From NCBI GenBank assembly GCA_965153355.1, contig OZ231126.1, positions 54,498,001 through 54,562,000 on the forward strand: 64,000 bases of DNA. The letters are read 5' to 3'. How positions within the stretch are numbered: the stretch's first letter is position 1; each line of letters begins with the position of its first letter. The notes under the pieces are model-generated. The model was given only the letters and a program-made list of their open reading frames with translations. It searched no databases and was not told the origin of the DNA. The DNA is from Flaccisagitta enflata. Its lineage: Eukaryota > Chaetognatha > Sagittoidea > Aphragmophora. Below, piece after piece: positions 1 through 12,080 of this stretch. A program made the position numbers and the translations under genes.

Positions 1-270
1 AAGGGACACGAAGAAAAATGAAGAGACATGAAGAGAAATGAAGAGAAAACCTTAGAAACCTTAGAAAAAACCTTAGAAAAACCTTTGAAAAATCCTTAGA
101 AACCTTAGAAAACCTTAGAACCTTAGAAAACCTTAGAAGCCTTAGAACCTTAGAAAAAACCTTAGAAAAACCTAAAAAAAACCTTAGAAACCTTAGAAAA
201 TCTTAGAAATTGCGTTTAGAAAATTTCCTTCCAAGGCACACACCCTCTTATAGAGATGCGAAGACGAATC
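1..270 (-). mobile_element. GATGC-class hairpin element, truncated by the window edge
   Basis: This is the reverse complement of part of the element at 37165-37782. Many short CCTTAGAAA-type units and ATGAAGAGA units lead to the conserved CTCTTATAGAGATGCG block near 247-262 and the terminal stem. The other end, which should carry GGCCTTGTT, would lie to the left of base 1. Confidence 0.55.
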
Positions 271-410
271 TGAAAAAGAAATACTTGAATGAAAAAAAAA
301 TCATGTTTTGCCTAAACACTCCTTTTCTTTTGGAAATGTTGGAAACGTTTCAAAACATTTCCATGCAAACGACAAATATACGGATTGAAACGAATAGAGA
401 ATTATCTTAA

Positions 411-984
411 AAAGTACTGTTTCGGTCGTAATTGTGCGTCCACGCTTTTCATTCTACCTCAAAAGTTCATTAAAAAAATGCTGTTTTCTACACTGTCAGT
501 TTACAGCTGATACCTTTAACTTAATGTCGACTGGAAATAAGTTGTGAACCCCCTTTGTATTATTTTTTTACTCTTTTTCGCGCTCCCATTGTTGCCCCAT
601 GCGTGTTGAAAAGTGAGTTGGGATGAGCTTATTCAAATCTTAATGGTGTCTTGGGTCTGCATGAAGCGTTGGTACCCACACTTTAAATGCTCATCCATTC
701 TTTTGCTTACGCGATCCCTCTCTTTTCCACTCTCTTTCCCCCTTTTTTAGAAGCCCCAAGGGGAGGTAGCTCCGTGGATGACGTGATTTATTTATAATCA
801 TCCTTGCCCAAAACTGTCTCTCCAACCATCAATTGCAAATTGACGTTTAAACTGGTAAGCTCTATTGTCATCAAAGAAGCTATAAGTTCAATGAAAAAAA
901 CCCGACTTCCATCACATGGGAAAAGTTGTGGTGAACTTTACTTGCCACCATTAGCCTGTACCTAAATGACTTAAAGCAATGAAA
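411..984. other. No gene seen; unique-looking part of the inverted-repeat arm
   Basis: This mixed-composition stretch is shared with the right arm (rc 35010-35210 and 36680-37020). The site where the 35221-36671 element inserted in the other arm is here at about 750-766, uninterrupted. I see no exon, tRNA or mobile-element ends. Confidence 0.5.
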
Positions 985-1652
985 TCGGCATTCTCCGAGC
1001 AGATCATGTTGTGGGACTGTCTCAGGCTTTGATTGAAACCGATATTGGGCTTGAAATTCTATTTTTAGGTTGCCGCGCCTTACCCTCTGTTAACCTAATC
1101 CCTATAGGAAATCCAAAATTTCAAAGTACTCAAATCCCAAGTTTCACTGCAAATTTGGATTCTGCAGAGAAAACTGGCAATTGAAAGTGTTTTTCTTTTT
1201 TCGATATTCCAATCAGAAGGTGGTATCAAAGTTTGTAAAACACATCTTTTCTTTGATTTATTTATAAGATCATTGAACTTACCTTTTTAGGTGCGACAAA
1301 GCACCTCTATAACTGGCTGTGTCGGCTGGTTGGTCGGTCTGTCGGGTAACGCATTTGTTTGACGATCCACACGCCGCACCTTATTGGCCAACTTGGCCTT
1401 GTTTAAAAATCTTTAGCATGGATTTTGATAATGATCCCAAAAGCACTTTCAACAGACAGTTTTTCATGCAGATTTCAAATCTGAAATCAAAACTTTGATT
1501 TGAGCAACTTGAAAATTTAGGTTTTCTTTAGACTTATGGGCAGTTCAAGGTAAGGCGCGGCCACCAAAATGTAAACATTGAAAGCCGAAAATGGTGACAA
1601 TAGAAGCCCAAGACAGCTCCACAACATGAACTGCTCGGAGAATCCCAATTTT
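985..1652. mobile_element. Fold-back MITE-like element with nested hairpin element
   Basis: The two ends are inverted copies: ATTCTCCGAGCAG near 990 and CTGCTCGGAGAAT near 1631. Inside them are inverted GCCGCGCCTTACC (about 1072) and GGTAAGGCGCGGC (about 1550). The arms also share AAAGTG...TTTCTTTTTT tracts with the inverted repeat at 60564-61171, which suggests one superfamily. I could not settle the target duplication. A GGTGC-class hairpin element sits in the loop. The right-arm copy (about 34640-34990) is truncated within that nested element. Confidence 0.6.
1289..1403 (+). mobile_element. Covarying-hairpin (HINE-like) element, GGTGC class
   Basis: It begins AGGTGCGAC-AA-AGCACCT, a terminal hairpin followed by CTCTATAA. 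A GTCG/GTTG-type tetranucleotide core comes next, then the distal arm GCCGCACCT (1373-1381), which is nearly complementary to the first arm. It ends in a GGCC...GGCC hairpin and GGCCTTGTT. No coding potential. The HINE-like label rests on architecture only: subterminal inverted repeats, microsatellite core and terminal stem-loop. Confidence 0.7.
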
Positions 1653-1666
1653 GGTTTACTCATACG

Positions 1667-1841
1667 CTATTTCGCTATTAAAAAGATGCGCCACCATGCG
1701 CTATTAAAAAGATGCGCTATTAAAAAGATGCGCTATTAAAAAGATGCGCTATTAAAAAGATGCGCCATAATTTCGATATTAAAAAGATAGCGCTATTAAA
1801 AAGATGCGCTATTAAAAAGATGCGCTATTAAAAAGATATTG
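1667..1841 (+). repeat. Tandem array, 16-bp unit GCGCTATTAAAAAGAT
   Basis: About ten copies of GCGCTATTAAAAAGAT run nearly perfectly, with two short interruptions near 1695 and 1768. The right arm of the long inverted repeat has only a trace of one unit near 34570, so the array grew after the arms separated. Confidence 0.85.
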
Positions 1842-2251
1842 AATCTATAAATTTCAAGATATCTGGTCAGGAAATGTCACCTAGAATCGCTAACATTTGT
1901 TATATCACTGGACAGCATAGTAACGACAAGTTCGAGGACGCAAACGATTGGCGAGGACATGATTGAATTGTTGAAAATTAGACCAAAACTAATGACCATT
2001 AATAGTAAAGATCGTGTCTGTCTGTCCATTCCTGTGTTAGTATCAGATGCTTCCAGTAGTTTTACAGTATTTACGATCTGATGGATCTCTATGATCATGA
2101 CATTCACTAGTCGCTCGCGGTCGTTGATAAAAAAAGAAAAAAAAAGAAAAAAAAAAAGAGCTGCAGAAGAACTTGTGGGGTAGCTTATAGCATCAGGCCA
2201 TAGCATTGCGTTCTCGTGTATCAACTGTCTTCCCCGCAGCAGTGTCGATTT

Positions 2252-2593
2252 TGAGGAGAATGATGATGATGATGACGACGACGACGACGACGACGACGAC
2301 TACGACGACGACGACGACGACGGCGACGACGACGATGATGATGATGATGTGGATGGTAATGATGATGATGATTATGGTGTTGATGGAAATGATCGTGATG
2401 ATGATAATGATGATGATGGTGATTCGGACGGTAATGATGATTATGGCGTTGATGGAAATGATCGTGATGATGATGGTGATGTTGATGATGATGATGTGAT
2501 GATGACGGCGGCGGTGACGATGAATAGGTTGTTGATCCAGTGGCATGGCCCAATGTGGTGGATCGCATGGCCTCTCTGAAAATCAGATGCCGA
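2252..2593 (-). repeat. (GAT)n/(GAC)n block joined to a SINE fragment
   Basis: A (GAC)n core at 2275-2335 is followed by imperfect GATGAT repeats to about 2515. Bases 2525-2593 match the body of the SINE at 10300-10599 in minus orientation (GGCCATGCGATCC-type segment seen in reverse). The reading frames here are trinucleotide-repeat artefacts. Confidence 0.7.
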
Positions 2594-3325
2594 TAGTTGG
2601 TCAGTCAATCAAATCATCCCTTCCTTCCGCCTAAAGGCCTTTCATCAATTGGCCAACTCGTCTTTTCAGTCAAATGCAAGCGATTCTTTAATTTCAGTCA
2701 AATGCAAGCGATTCTTTAATCTTCATGTTGGTCAGTCAGCTGGTAAGTCAGTCCGTTGGTCAGTTGGACAGTTGGTCAGTAAGTCATTGGGTCAGTCAGT
2801 CAGTTGGTCAGTCAATCAAATCATCTCTTCCTTCCGCCTAAAGGCCTTTCATCAATTGGCCAACTCATCTTTTCAGTCAAATGCAAGCGATTATTTAATC
2901 TTCATGTTGGTCAGTCAGCTGGTAAGTTATTCAGTTTGTCAGTCAGACAGTTGGTCAGTCAGTCATTGGGTCAGTCAGTCAGTTGGTCAGTTAGTCAAAT
3001 CATCCCTTCCTTCCGCCTGAAGGCCTTTCACCAATTGGCCAACTCGTCTTTTCAGTGAAGTGCAAGTGTCTCTTTAATACTTATGTTGATCAGTCTGTCA
3101 GTTAGTCAATTGGTCAGTTAGTTGGTCGATCAGTTGTTGGGTCAGTCAGTCATTTGGTCAGTCAGTCAAATCATCCCTTCCATCTGCCTGAAGGCCTTTC
3201 AACAATTGGCCAACTTATCTTTTCAATTCAGTCAATAGCACGCGACTCTTTAATCTTTATGCTGATTAGTCAGTCAGTAAGTCAATTGGGCAGTCAGTTG
3301 GTCAGTCGATCAATTGGTTTATGTA
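2594..3325 (+). repeat. Minisatellite, about 177-bp unit with GTCA/GTTG tetranucleotides
   Basis: Four copies are marked by AAAGGCCTTTCATCAATTGG-like segments near 2632, 2841, 3018 and 3193. The spacing is about 209, 177 and 175 bp, the first being longer because of a 27-bp internal duplication. Between markers lie runs of GTCAGTTGGTCA. A core of about 160-180 bp next to CAGT-type tetranucleotides is the layout described for bivalve pearl elements. I infer a relationship but see no clear ends here. Confidence 0.7.
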
Positions 3326-4182
3326 CACTTGTACAGCATTCTTGGTCGCAAACATGCAACTCTAAAAGTGACCACCCATCTCACAGTGAAGCCAATTTAA
3401 GTCAAACTGCGCAAAAAAGGGAGAAAAAAAATATCATCATTTTTTTAGTTCCCATCAGAGACATGGTCAAAAGGGATGCTGTTACCAAATTGCATGGTAT
3501 TATTTCGATGTATATCAATGTTATAGCTATGCAAAGTTGAATTCTTCCATTGACTTCAATGGAGGAGAAAAAAATTTTCATTGCCGCCTTTTGCCACGGA
3601 AAGACTTTGATCAGCTTATAGATATGTCAATTACAAACTTTGATGTGCAATTTCAAGATCCAGTTTTTGCTAATTCAGGAGAAAATGCACATGACTTTAT
3701 TGCATCATGACAATTTTTTTTCGTTGGTGAACAAGCAAAATTAGGGAGCACAGAGGATGAATTCATGACTAATTTAGCCTTTGCAATCAGCCAATGAGAG
3801 GATGGGAACAGATGCTCGATTAAGCCATTGAATTGGATACTTAACCAGGGCCAATGATAGGAGGATCTTCCCATGATATCCGAGGGGAAAGGAGAAGAGA
3901 GACTTAGTTGGAAAGGAATTTTTTTCTGAGGCTCAAAGATGCTCTCTTGTTGGGGTTTGCTATTTTTTTGCATCACAAGAATAATAGCCACCTGACAGCA
4001 ATTTGTGGATTTAACAGACAATTTGGCCAACAACTGCCCCCTTTGCTTTTTACACCCTATTCCTCTCTCTGTGCATCTGTTGGTCCATTCTTCAGTCTGT
4101 CTCGCTATTCTAAATAAGAGATGGGTCGCAGAGCACGCAACTTGCTCTTATGAGTTTGTTCTTTACTCAAAAAAAAAAAAAA

Positions 4183-4184
<2 letters not shown>
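3326..4184. other. No gene seen
   Basis: This AT-rich stretch has no recognisable coding sequence. The 3550-3620 segment (TTGCCGCC, TTTTGCCA) resembles 27470-27530 in inverse orientation, which suggests a dispersed repeat whose limits I could not define. Confidence 0.4.
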
Positions 4185-5004
<820 letters not shown>

Positions 5005-5044
5005 TCCTCTGTGTCTCCCAACATTGATGTGGAAAAACAGTGAA

Positions 5045-5097
5045 AAAGAAGAAAGCGAGAGAAGAAGAAGAAGAAGAAGAAGAAAGAAGAAGAAGAA

Positions 5098-5158
<61 letters not shown>
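5045..5158 (+). repeat. (GAA)n - (GA)n - (GACA)n compound microsatellite
   Basis: GAAGAAG runs pass into (GA)n at about 5101-5138 and then GACA repeats to 5158. The same (GA)n-(GACA)n order recurs at 17560-17760 and 29469-29655. Confidence 0.9.
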
Positions 5159-5159
<1 letters not shown>

Positions 5160-5879
5160 TGTAGAGTCTGTTAGATGAGGAGAGAGACAGAGTGAGAGAG
5201 GAAGAATAGGAACAAGGCTGGATACACGACTTAATTGGTAGAGGCTTGGGATTGGGCAGGGGCAGCAATGGAGATTGGCAAGTGCAGTATGTGGCTGGGC
5301 GGAGCTTTAATGCGGCTAAGCTTTGGCAGTAATTCCTAAAAATCACTATTTCAGTCAAATTTGCATCATACAAAATTTTGCGTCACTGACAAACCATCTA
5401 ACCTACCTACCGAGGGACACACCTTTTTATAGAGTCGCTTAGCGAGCAACTAAAAAGTAAGATTGAATTAAAAGGTGGCTCACCAGGATGACAGAACAGA
5501 AGTGTTTTTGACGGCCTTTCGTCGTAAAATTGTCGAAAAAAGGTTTTTTTTTCTTTTTTTCATGGTCTCAACTTGAGTTAACGAAAATGCTGCGCTGATG
5601 AAGCTATGGGAATGGAAACATTACTAGGATACTCTGTTAGACCACATGCTCATGATGTATTTTGAATATAAGTACATAATAAAACTCATAAAAGTACTGG
5701 CCTTAATGTTGTAATAAATCATACCCAGTCATAGTGCAACAACATAGAAATACAGATATGGTCCCCTTGGTGCTTTTGGGTAGTTTTACAGGCAGTGAAG
5801 TATTTTGTCCAATCCTATGCTGCTTTGTTCAATTCAATTTTCACCACACAAATCTCCAGTTCAATCCTCAATTCAAAAT
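5159..5879. other. No gene seen; hairpin-element remnant at 5408-5456
   Basis: Bases 5408-5456 keep a terminal stem (GAGTCGCTTAGCGAGCAACTAAAAA) of a hairpin element in minus orientation, without the distal arm. Nothing else is recognisable. Confidence 0.4.
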
Positions 5880-6262
5880 CTCCTCCTTCCTCTCACCCTT
5901 CCCTCTATCCTGCTTTCTTCTTCTATCGCTTTCCTCCATCTTTTTTCTTCTATCACTTTTCTACGCGTATCTTCTTTCCCTTTCCTCCTTTCTTCTTCTT
6001 TCCCTTTCCTCCTTTCTACTTCTTTCCATTTCCTCCTTTGATTCCTTTCTTATTTTTACCCTTTCCTCCTGATTTCTTCTTTCCCTTTCCTCCTGCTTTC
6101 TTCTTTCCCTTTCCTCCTTCCTCCTTCCTTCTTCTTTCCCTTTCCTCCTTCCTTCTTCTCTTTTCTTCCATCCACCTTTCTTCTTCTCCCCCTTTCCTCC
6201 TTTCTTCTTCCCCTTTCCTCCATCCTTCTTTCACACTCCCTCTCCTCTTTCTTTCATCCATA
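5880..6262 (+). repeat. Polypyrimidine minisatellite (CTTTCCTCCTTTCTTCTTTC-like)
   Basis: An almost continuous pyrimidine tract is built from degenerate 20-24-bp units such as CCTTTCCTCCTTTCTTCTT. This purine/pyrimidine strand asymmetry could form triplex DNA. No gene. Confidence 0.85.
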
Positions 6263-6349
6263 GACGGCCGCTGTGAACAATTCTGTTCCTCACGGAGTAG
6301 TATCTTGGGAGCTCTACTTACAGCTTTGGGAGGAATGGAGATGAGAGAG

Positions 6350-6467
<118 letters not shown>

Positions 6468-6885
6468 AAAGACAGACAATAACATGAGATTACAGACAGA
6501 AAAGACTAGCAAGAGAGAGACAAATGATCTTGTACTGATGAGATTTACATTAACAGTCACAAAATACAAATCAGAAAAAAAGACATAAGGCAAAGGCAAA
6601 GGCAGAGGCAAAGGCAAAGGCAAAGTTGTTTCAACTTTCATAAGGAAATAAAAAGACAAAAAAGAAATTTAGAAAAATAGAAGAAAAAAGAAGAATAAAA
6701 AAAAAAGAAAAGGATAAGCAAATTTGAATTAACTTGAAAAGAAAACAGACAAGCAGACAGAGTGATAAACAGACAAATGTGATAAAGGGGGCGTGTAGTA
6801 GATGAGAGAGAGAATGATAGGTCGTTATTGATGCTCAACGAAGTGGATTGGGATTCAGAGTCTGATTGGCTGGTCTGCTGCTTAC

Positions 6886-7616
6886 CATCATGTGAATATG
6901 TGTTCATGCTGTAAACACAATTAACAAGAGGGATTGCGTTTGTTCTCGTCACTAGAAACATACCCTATCATGTAAATATGTGTTCATGCTGTGAAGGCGA
7001 TTAAAAGAGGGATTGCGTTTGTTCTCGTCACAAGAAACATGGCCTATCATGTGAATATGTGTTCATGCTGTAAAGGCGATTAAAAGAGGGATTGCGACTG
7101 TTCTCGTCCCTAGAAACATACCCTATCATGTGAATATATGTTCATGCTGTAAAGGCGATTCAAAGAGGGATTGCGACTGTTCTCGTCACTAGAAACATAC
7201 CCTATCATATGAATATTTGTTCATGCTGTTAAAGCGATAAACAAGAGGGATTGCGTTTGTTCTTGTCACTAGAAACATACCCTATCATATGAATATGAAT
7301 TCATGCTTCATGCCGTTAAAGCGATAAACAAGAGGGATTGCGTATGTTCTCGTCACTAGAAACATACCCTATCATATGAATATGTGTTCATGCTGTAAAG
7401 GCGATTAACGATAATGATTGCATTTGTTCTCGTCACTAAAAACACCCTGTCATATAAACATGTGTTCATGCTGTTAAGGCAATAAACAAGAGAGAATGCG
7501 ATTGTTCTCGTCACTAGAAACACAACCCATCATGTGAATATGTTCATGCTGTAAAGGCAATTTACGATAATGATCGCGTTTGTTCTCGTTCCTAGAAACA
7601 CACCCATCATGTGGGG
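6886..7616 (+). repeat. Minisatellite, about 78-bp unit, 9-10 copies
   Basis: Each unit contains CTATCATGTGAATATGTG, then TTCATGCTGTAAAGGCGAT, then GGGATTGCGTTTGTTCTCG, then TCACTAGAAACATA. Copies differ by scattered substitutions and small indels. The unit ending GCGTTTGTTCTCG...CTAGAAAC resembles a motif near 18862-18900. Confidence 0.9.
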
Positions 7617-7959
7617 TATGAAAGGCGCGTATTGGGACTCTGGGACCAGGTCTCACATTAAGCTCAGCGGCGAAAAGGGAGAGAAAAAAGCGATTAAGAA
7701 CAGGAAAAGTTGGAGTGCGAGGGAGATAGAAAGAAAGAGAGGGAAGAGCGAGGAGTTTCCATTTGTAGCTTGTGTCATTCTCTGCCTCTCCGTTTAAGTC
7801 TTGCTGCACAAATGTTTTTCTCTCTGCCTGCTTTTGTAGGTCTCTTTCTGGATCTTAGCGTTTGGTTTTTGAGTCGGAGTACCTATCACGAGTAATTCGT
7901 TCTTACAAATTAACAATATTGTTATGGACAAGCGGTAGGGGTAGAATCGCGCAATTTAC
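7617..7959. other. No gene seen
   Basis: This is ordinary mixed sequence after the minisatellite. No splice-bounded coding segment or repeat ends are visible. Confidence 0.4.
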
Positions 7960-8350
7960 AAATCCATTGATAAGGCAGCCTTATGAATCATGATTGCTGT
8001 CTCTTATGTCCATGTTGTTTGTTTTATGTCAGTTCTGATCAAATGAGACAACTTTGTGATAAATGTGTCTTAATCATCAGGACCATGTTTGTTTGCTTGT
8101 TGTCATTAATGGTTAAATGAGAGAGCCTTGTTGTTATTTCCATGTTTGTTTGTTTGTTTGCTTGTTGCCATGTCTGTTTTAATGAGCAAACTTTGTGGTT
8201 TTTCTCTCTTAATCTCCACGATTGTTAGCTTGATGTATCTTCTGTTTGAATGAGGCAGCCTTGTGATTACTGTCCCTCAATCTTCATGTTTGTTTGCTTG
8301 CTGTCATTTCTGTCATTTCTGTCATTTCTGTCCTTTCTGGTTGAATGAGC
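7960..8350 (+). repeat. Degenerate tandem repeat, about 77-bp unit
   Basis: About five diverged copies share TTGTGATTACTGTC, TCTTCATGTTTGTTTGCTTG and TGTCATTTCTG...GAATGAG. A short TGTCATTTC triplication is found near 8305-8330. Confidence 0.7.
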
Positions 8351-9640
8351 CGGTTTTATTTGGCGTTTAAATGCGCCACAAAGAGATCCCAAGTGGCCGT
8401 TTTTTGTTTTGGGCTCAGCTTTCTCTCCATCTGTAACAAGCTTGTTTTTTAATTGTCTCTGTCTCTCCCTGTTTCTCTATGTCTATCTGTCTCTGCCTAT
8501 GAAAGTTGGACAACATTACTTCTCAACCCCCATATCACTTAAGGATGAGAGCCTTTGGAGCACTCAATGTTGTTTAATCCAGACCCATCCTAACTATCCA
8601 TAGTGGTCAATAACAATTAAGCCCTTCTGAGCATTATCTTGAAATTGATGAAGATAACAATCCCACCGATAGAAAAAAATCAATAATTTTCAGCTGTTTG
8701 CTACAAGTGCCAATGAGAAGAAAGAATACCAGTTGAGTGTGCTGAACCGTAGCTGATGCTCCACGCGGAAAAAAAACGCCAAAGCTATGACAGGTGGAAC
8801 AATATCCCTCACTATGCCCAAACTGAAAAATATGGAAGAGGGCCTTGTGATTTAGGCGCTCCTTACTTTAATTACCATGATGAAGATGAAAATTAACCCG
8901 GTTAGCCCACAATGGGCACTTGGTCATGAATAAAAACTAGCGCCGCAAGGAGAGGCTAAATCAGGGTCTTACTCTGCATATTTCATGCATTTTAGAATTT
9001 TCTTTGTTTTGTTATTTTCTTGTTCTTTTTTTCTATTAAATTATGAGTGAAAAGGATTTAGATGAATTCCCCTGAAAGATAATGACTTCCTTCTTCTATC
9101 TTACATCATTTTTTGATAAATAATATTTTCATATTCACTAAGGGAGAATGTTTTGAATGAAAATTAGACCAGAGAAAGGCGGCGAAATCAGAAGTTCCGA
9201 ATGTATATGAACACATTCACTATCAACTGCCTGATGCTCGAGATGAGTAGTATAAAAGGGGTAATAACCTCCTCCCCCCCTTCCCATTTACGATTTAGTT
9301 ACCGCGGATCAATCGCGTTTCATTTTTGCAAAGTAAGAAATGTTTTTTTTTAAATGAGATTGTGAGGAAAGAAAATACTTTCACATTTAAAGGACTGCTT
9401 GTCATTTTGCTCGTTTAGTTAAAATTTGTTCAAATACTCTGGTCTTGACCGCTTATGCGTGTGCTTGAGCCTACGACTTTGATTTGAAATTTACCAGGCC
9501 AAATTTCAAAACTCTACTCATGAGTCGCGATTCATTGAGAAGTATCACAAGTAAACGCGTAATATGATAGGACAAGGCCTACTAAGTCAACAAGTGCGCC
9601 CTGATGGACCAACTCCACCTTTTACGATTGCATATAAAAT
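8351..9640. other. No gene seen; isolated TATA-like motif near 9250
   Basis: I found no coding sequence or repeat ends. TATAAAAGGGG at about 9251 fits a TATA box in isolation, but nothing downstream looks like a first exon. It is recorded only as a motif. Confidence 0.3.
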
Positions 9641-9900
9641 AGTCGCAAAAGCGTCAGATGGTCAGCGGTACCCATGCCTAGCTAAAGTAGGTTGTTCTTG
9701 AAGTTGAAGAGCAAGCAGGGCAGCGGCCTTTAAAGAATCAATGACTTATGTTTCTTTGTCCCTCTCCCCTCAAATCCCAGTCTCAAGGCCCAAATCTCAG
9801 TCTCAAAGCACAAATCCCAGCCTCCAGGCTCAAATCCTAGCCTGGAGGCCCAGATCCCAGCTTTGAGGCCCATATCTCAGATGGAGTAGAAAAAGAAGAA
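9641..9900 (+). mobile_element. Fold-back minisatellite element, truncated copy
   Basis: This begins like the 26379 and 31509 elements (AATAGTCGCAAAAGCGTCAG, then GCAGGGCAGCGGCC). It then enters CCCAGCCTCAAGGCCCAAAT-type 20-bp units and stops after a GAAGGAGAAGGAG tract. The closing GCATAGG...GGGGCCGCTG end is displaced to about 10600-10645 by SINE insertions. Confidence 0.65.
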
Positions 9901-10065
9901 GGAGAAGGAGAAAACAAGACCAAGTAGGCCAATAGGAGTGACATGTGGATTGTCAAACGAATGCGTTACCAAGAGACCAACGGACCAACCAACCAACTGT
10001 CGGACACAGTCAGTTATAGCAATGCTTTGTCTTACCTAAAAATTTCCCACATGTGTGTAGGCATA

Positions 10066-10287
10066 GGTTGTTGTTGTTGTTGCTATTTGCCAGGGAGTCT
10101 TACCGGAAAGAAGGGAATACAGATTTCGCTTCTTCGAGAGGCTATAATGCCACTACATTGGGCTCATGTAAATTGGCCTGTTTGTATCTAGACTCCAAAT
10201 TCTGGTGTATTAAGGTGTCATTGTGTTGTCTCGTATTGTCATATGGCCTACCTTCCCCTCTGAGCTAGCTATCAATCTGGATGGAAC
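10066..10287 (-). mobile_element. Older diverged SINE copy
   Basis: On the minus strand a short (AAC)n tail follows a body that still matches the SINE at 10300-10599 at several points, for example AGGCTAT...CACTACATTGGGC and AGCTAGC. The tRNA-like head is not recognisable. It sits after the same GCATAGG sequence as the younger copy. Confidence 0.5.
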
Positions 10288-10299
10288 ATCCAGCATAGG

Positions 10300-10599
10300 T
10301 TGTTGTTGTTAACCGGGGGAGACTACCCGGGCTTGATAAGCATGAATTGGCATCTGATTTTCAGAGAGGCCATGCGATCCACCACATTGGGCCATGCCAT
10401 TGGATCATTTGGTGTAAGACTCCTGTCGATGTATTGTCGATATTTTGTCTACTTCGACCGTAAGGGGAGCTTTTATTTCAATCATAAAGACACGCTAAGC
10501 TAGCAATATTACGTCTGAGCAGGGGACGCAGACGGGGATCGATCCCGCGACCTTTTAAACCAAAGGCAAGAGCCGTAACCACTTGGCCACCACATGCCC
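10300..10599 (-). mobile_element. tRNA-derived SINE with (AAC)n tail and 12-bp target duplication
   Basis: Read on the minus strand, the element starts GGGCATGTGGTGGCCAAG and ends GGTTAACAACAACAA. It is flanked by a perfect 12-bp duplication, ATCCAGCATAGG, at 10288-10299 and 10600-10611. The head at about 10517-10599 is tRNA-like: an A-box form TGGCCAAGTGG (about 10577-10587) and a degenerate B box GGATCGATCCC with a plausible T-arm. The body contains two GC-rich blocks shared with 2525-2593 and 33770-33870. A LINE must supply its machinery; I cannot say which. It landed inside a fold-back minisatellite end. Confidence 0.85.
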
Positions 10600-10952
10600 A
10601 TCCAGCATAGGACATCGATCCCTTTGGGGCCGCTGTCTAAAAAGGGCACGCGAAACACCGATGCTTCTATGATCCCAGTGCAAATACACGGAAAAGTCTT
10701 AGTTTTATTTGCAGCCACACAACTCCATAGGAGGCTATGCCTGTCCCTCTAAACATCTGTCTGTCTGTCAGTTTGTTGGTCTTTCCGTCCTTCCGTCCAT
10801 CCATGGTGATCGAGCCAAAACAGTGTGAAAATTTGCATTTGAGATGTACTGCGGTTCTCTTTATGCCTATGTGTGCGTGAGTGTATGGGGGGTAGAGGAG
10901 GGTGTGCCCCCCTGCCGACCTGTCGCAATGATATTGTGACCCCGCCACCATG

Positions 10953-11177
10953 ATCTGGGGGCTGAGAAAAACCCGAGATGAATCTAGCGTGTTTCAATAG
11001 CTTAATTTACATGAAAAACATACTTCTAGATTAACCCAGTGAGATGAAGTACCTTTGAAACTCTGCAAAACCATCAGCTTTCTTCATGTAAATTTTCATC
11101 CCACTAGGGTGCTTCAAGTATGCTTTTCATATAATTTAATATTGAGATTCATCTCAGGTTTCTCAGCCCCCAGATCA
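10953..11177. mobile_element. Short fold-back MITE
   Basis: Inverted ends match: GATCTGGGGGCTGAGAAA at about 10952 and TTTCTCAGCCCCCAGATC at 11159-11176. Further inside, GAGATGAATCT pairs with AGATTCATCTC. Size is about 225 bp. A clear target duplication was not found. Confidence 0.6.
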
Positions 11178-11243
11178 AGGTGCCATGTCACTCATTTATA
11201 TTCAAAAAGAAAAAAAAGCAAAAAGAGTGCACGGAAGGAAAAA

Positions 11244-11593
<350 letters not shown>

Positions 11594-11699
11594 CCAATAG
11601 ACAAAGAGAGAGAGATAGATCAATTCTTTTCATCCGCCCTCATATCCGTTTCTCTCAATGGCACGGGTCCAACAGGCCAAAAGTCGCCGACCGCCGAGT

Positions 11700-11914
11700 T
11701 TGCCCGACTCTCTCTATCTCTCTCTGTCTCTCTCTGTCTTTCTCTTCTTTGTCACTCTCTGTTCTCTCTCTCTATCCCTCTCTGTTCTCTCTGTCTCTGT
11801 ACTCTTCTTCTGTCTCTGTTCTCTCTGTCTCTGTTTCTGTACTCTCTGTCTATCTCCTCTTTGTCTGTTTCTGTTCTCTCTGGCTCTGTCTCTCTCTGTC
11901 TCTGTACTCTTTTT
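11700..11914 (+). repeat. CT-rich (TCTCTGTCTCTG)n tract
   Basis: Degenerate TCTCTGTCTC units run up to the hairpin element at 11915 and resume after it at about 12090-12150. The element therefore interrupts a pre-existing tract. Confidence 0.8.
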
Positions 11915-12080
11915 AGTCACGTGCACGCGACTCTACAACTCGCTCTGTCCGTCTGTCCGTCCGTCTGTTGGTCCGTTGGTCCGTCGGTCTGTTGGTCCGG
12001 CAGTTTGTCTGTCACGCTTAACTTTTTTTCGCAGCCCCTGCCCACCCGCACGACTGGGTAGCCGTGTATCCGGCCTTGTT
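11915..12080 (+). mobile_element. Covarying-hairpin element, GTCGC class
   Basis: The terminal stem is AGTCACGTGC-ACGCGACT, followed by CTCTACAA and a GTCC/GTTG core at about 11945-12000. CCCCTGCCCACCCG comes next, then a distal arm GCACGACT (a CG lost from GCACGCGACT), then GCCGTGTATCCGGCCTTGTT. Confidence 0.8.

Larger units (their letters stand above)
1..2593 (+). repeat. Left arm of a long inverted repeat (mate at 33808-37782)
   Basis: This segment reappears as its reverse complement at 33808-37782. Shared landmarks, in order, are the CTTAGAAA-type internal repeats of a hairpin element, a fold-back MITE, a GGTGC-class hairpin element, a (GAT)n/(GAC)n block and a SINE fragment. Homology stops inside the SINE near 2593. 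A 66-codon reading frame at 210-410 is about 95% identical to its mate, so the duplication is fairly young. The left arm has a 16-bp tandem expansion (1667-1841) missing from the right arm. The right arm has a 1.45-kb insertion missing here. The outer limit is unknown because the arm reaches the window edge. Confidence 0.85.

Noticed and set aside
1877-2224. An open frame shared with the right arm at 34167-34520
   Set aside because: Conservation is explained by the young inverted duplication. It runs into poly-A/poly-T and the trinucleotide block and shows no domain.
10517-10599. A functional tRNA gene
   Set aside because: A and B boxes are degenerate, the fold is imperfect, and it is the head of a SINE with tail and target duplication.
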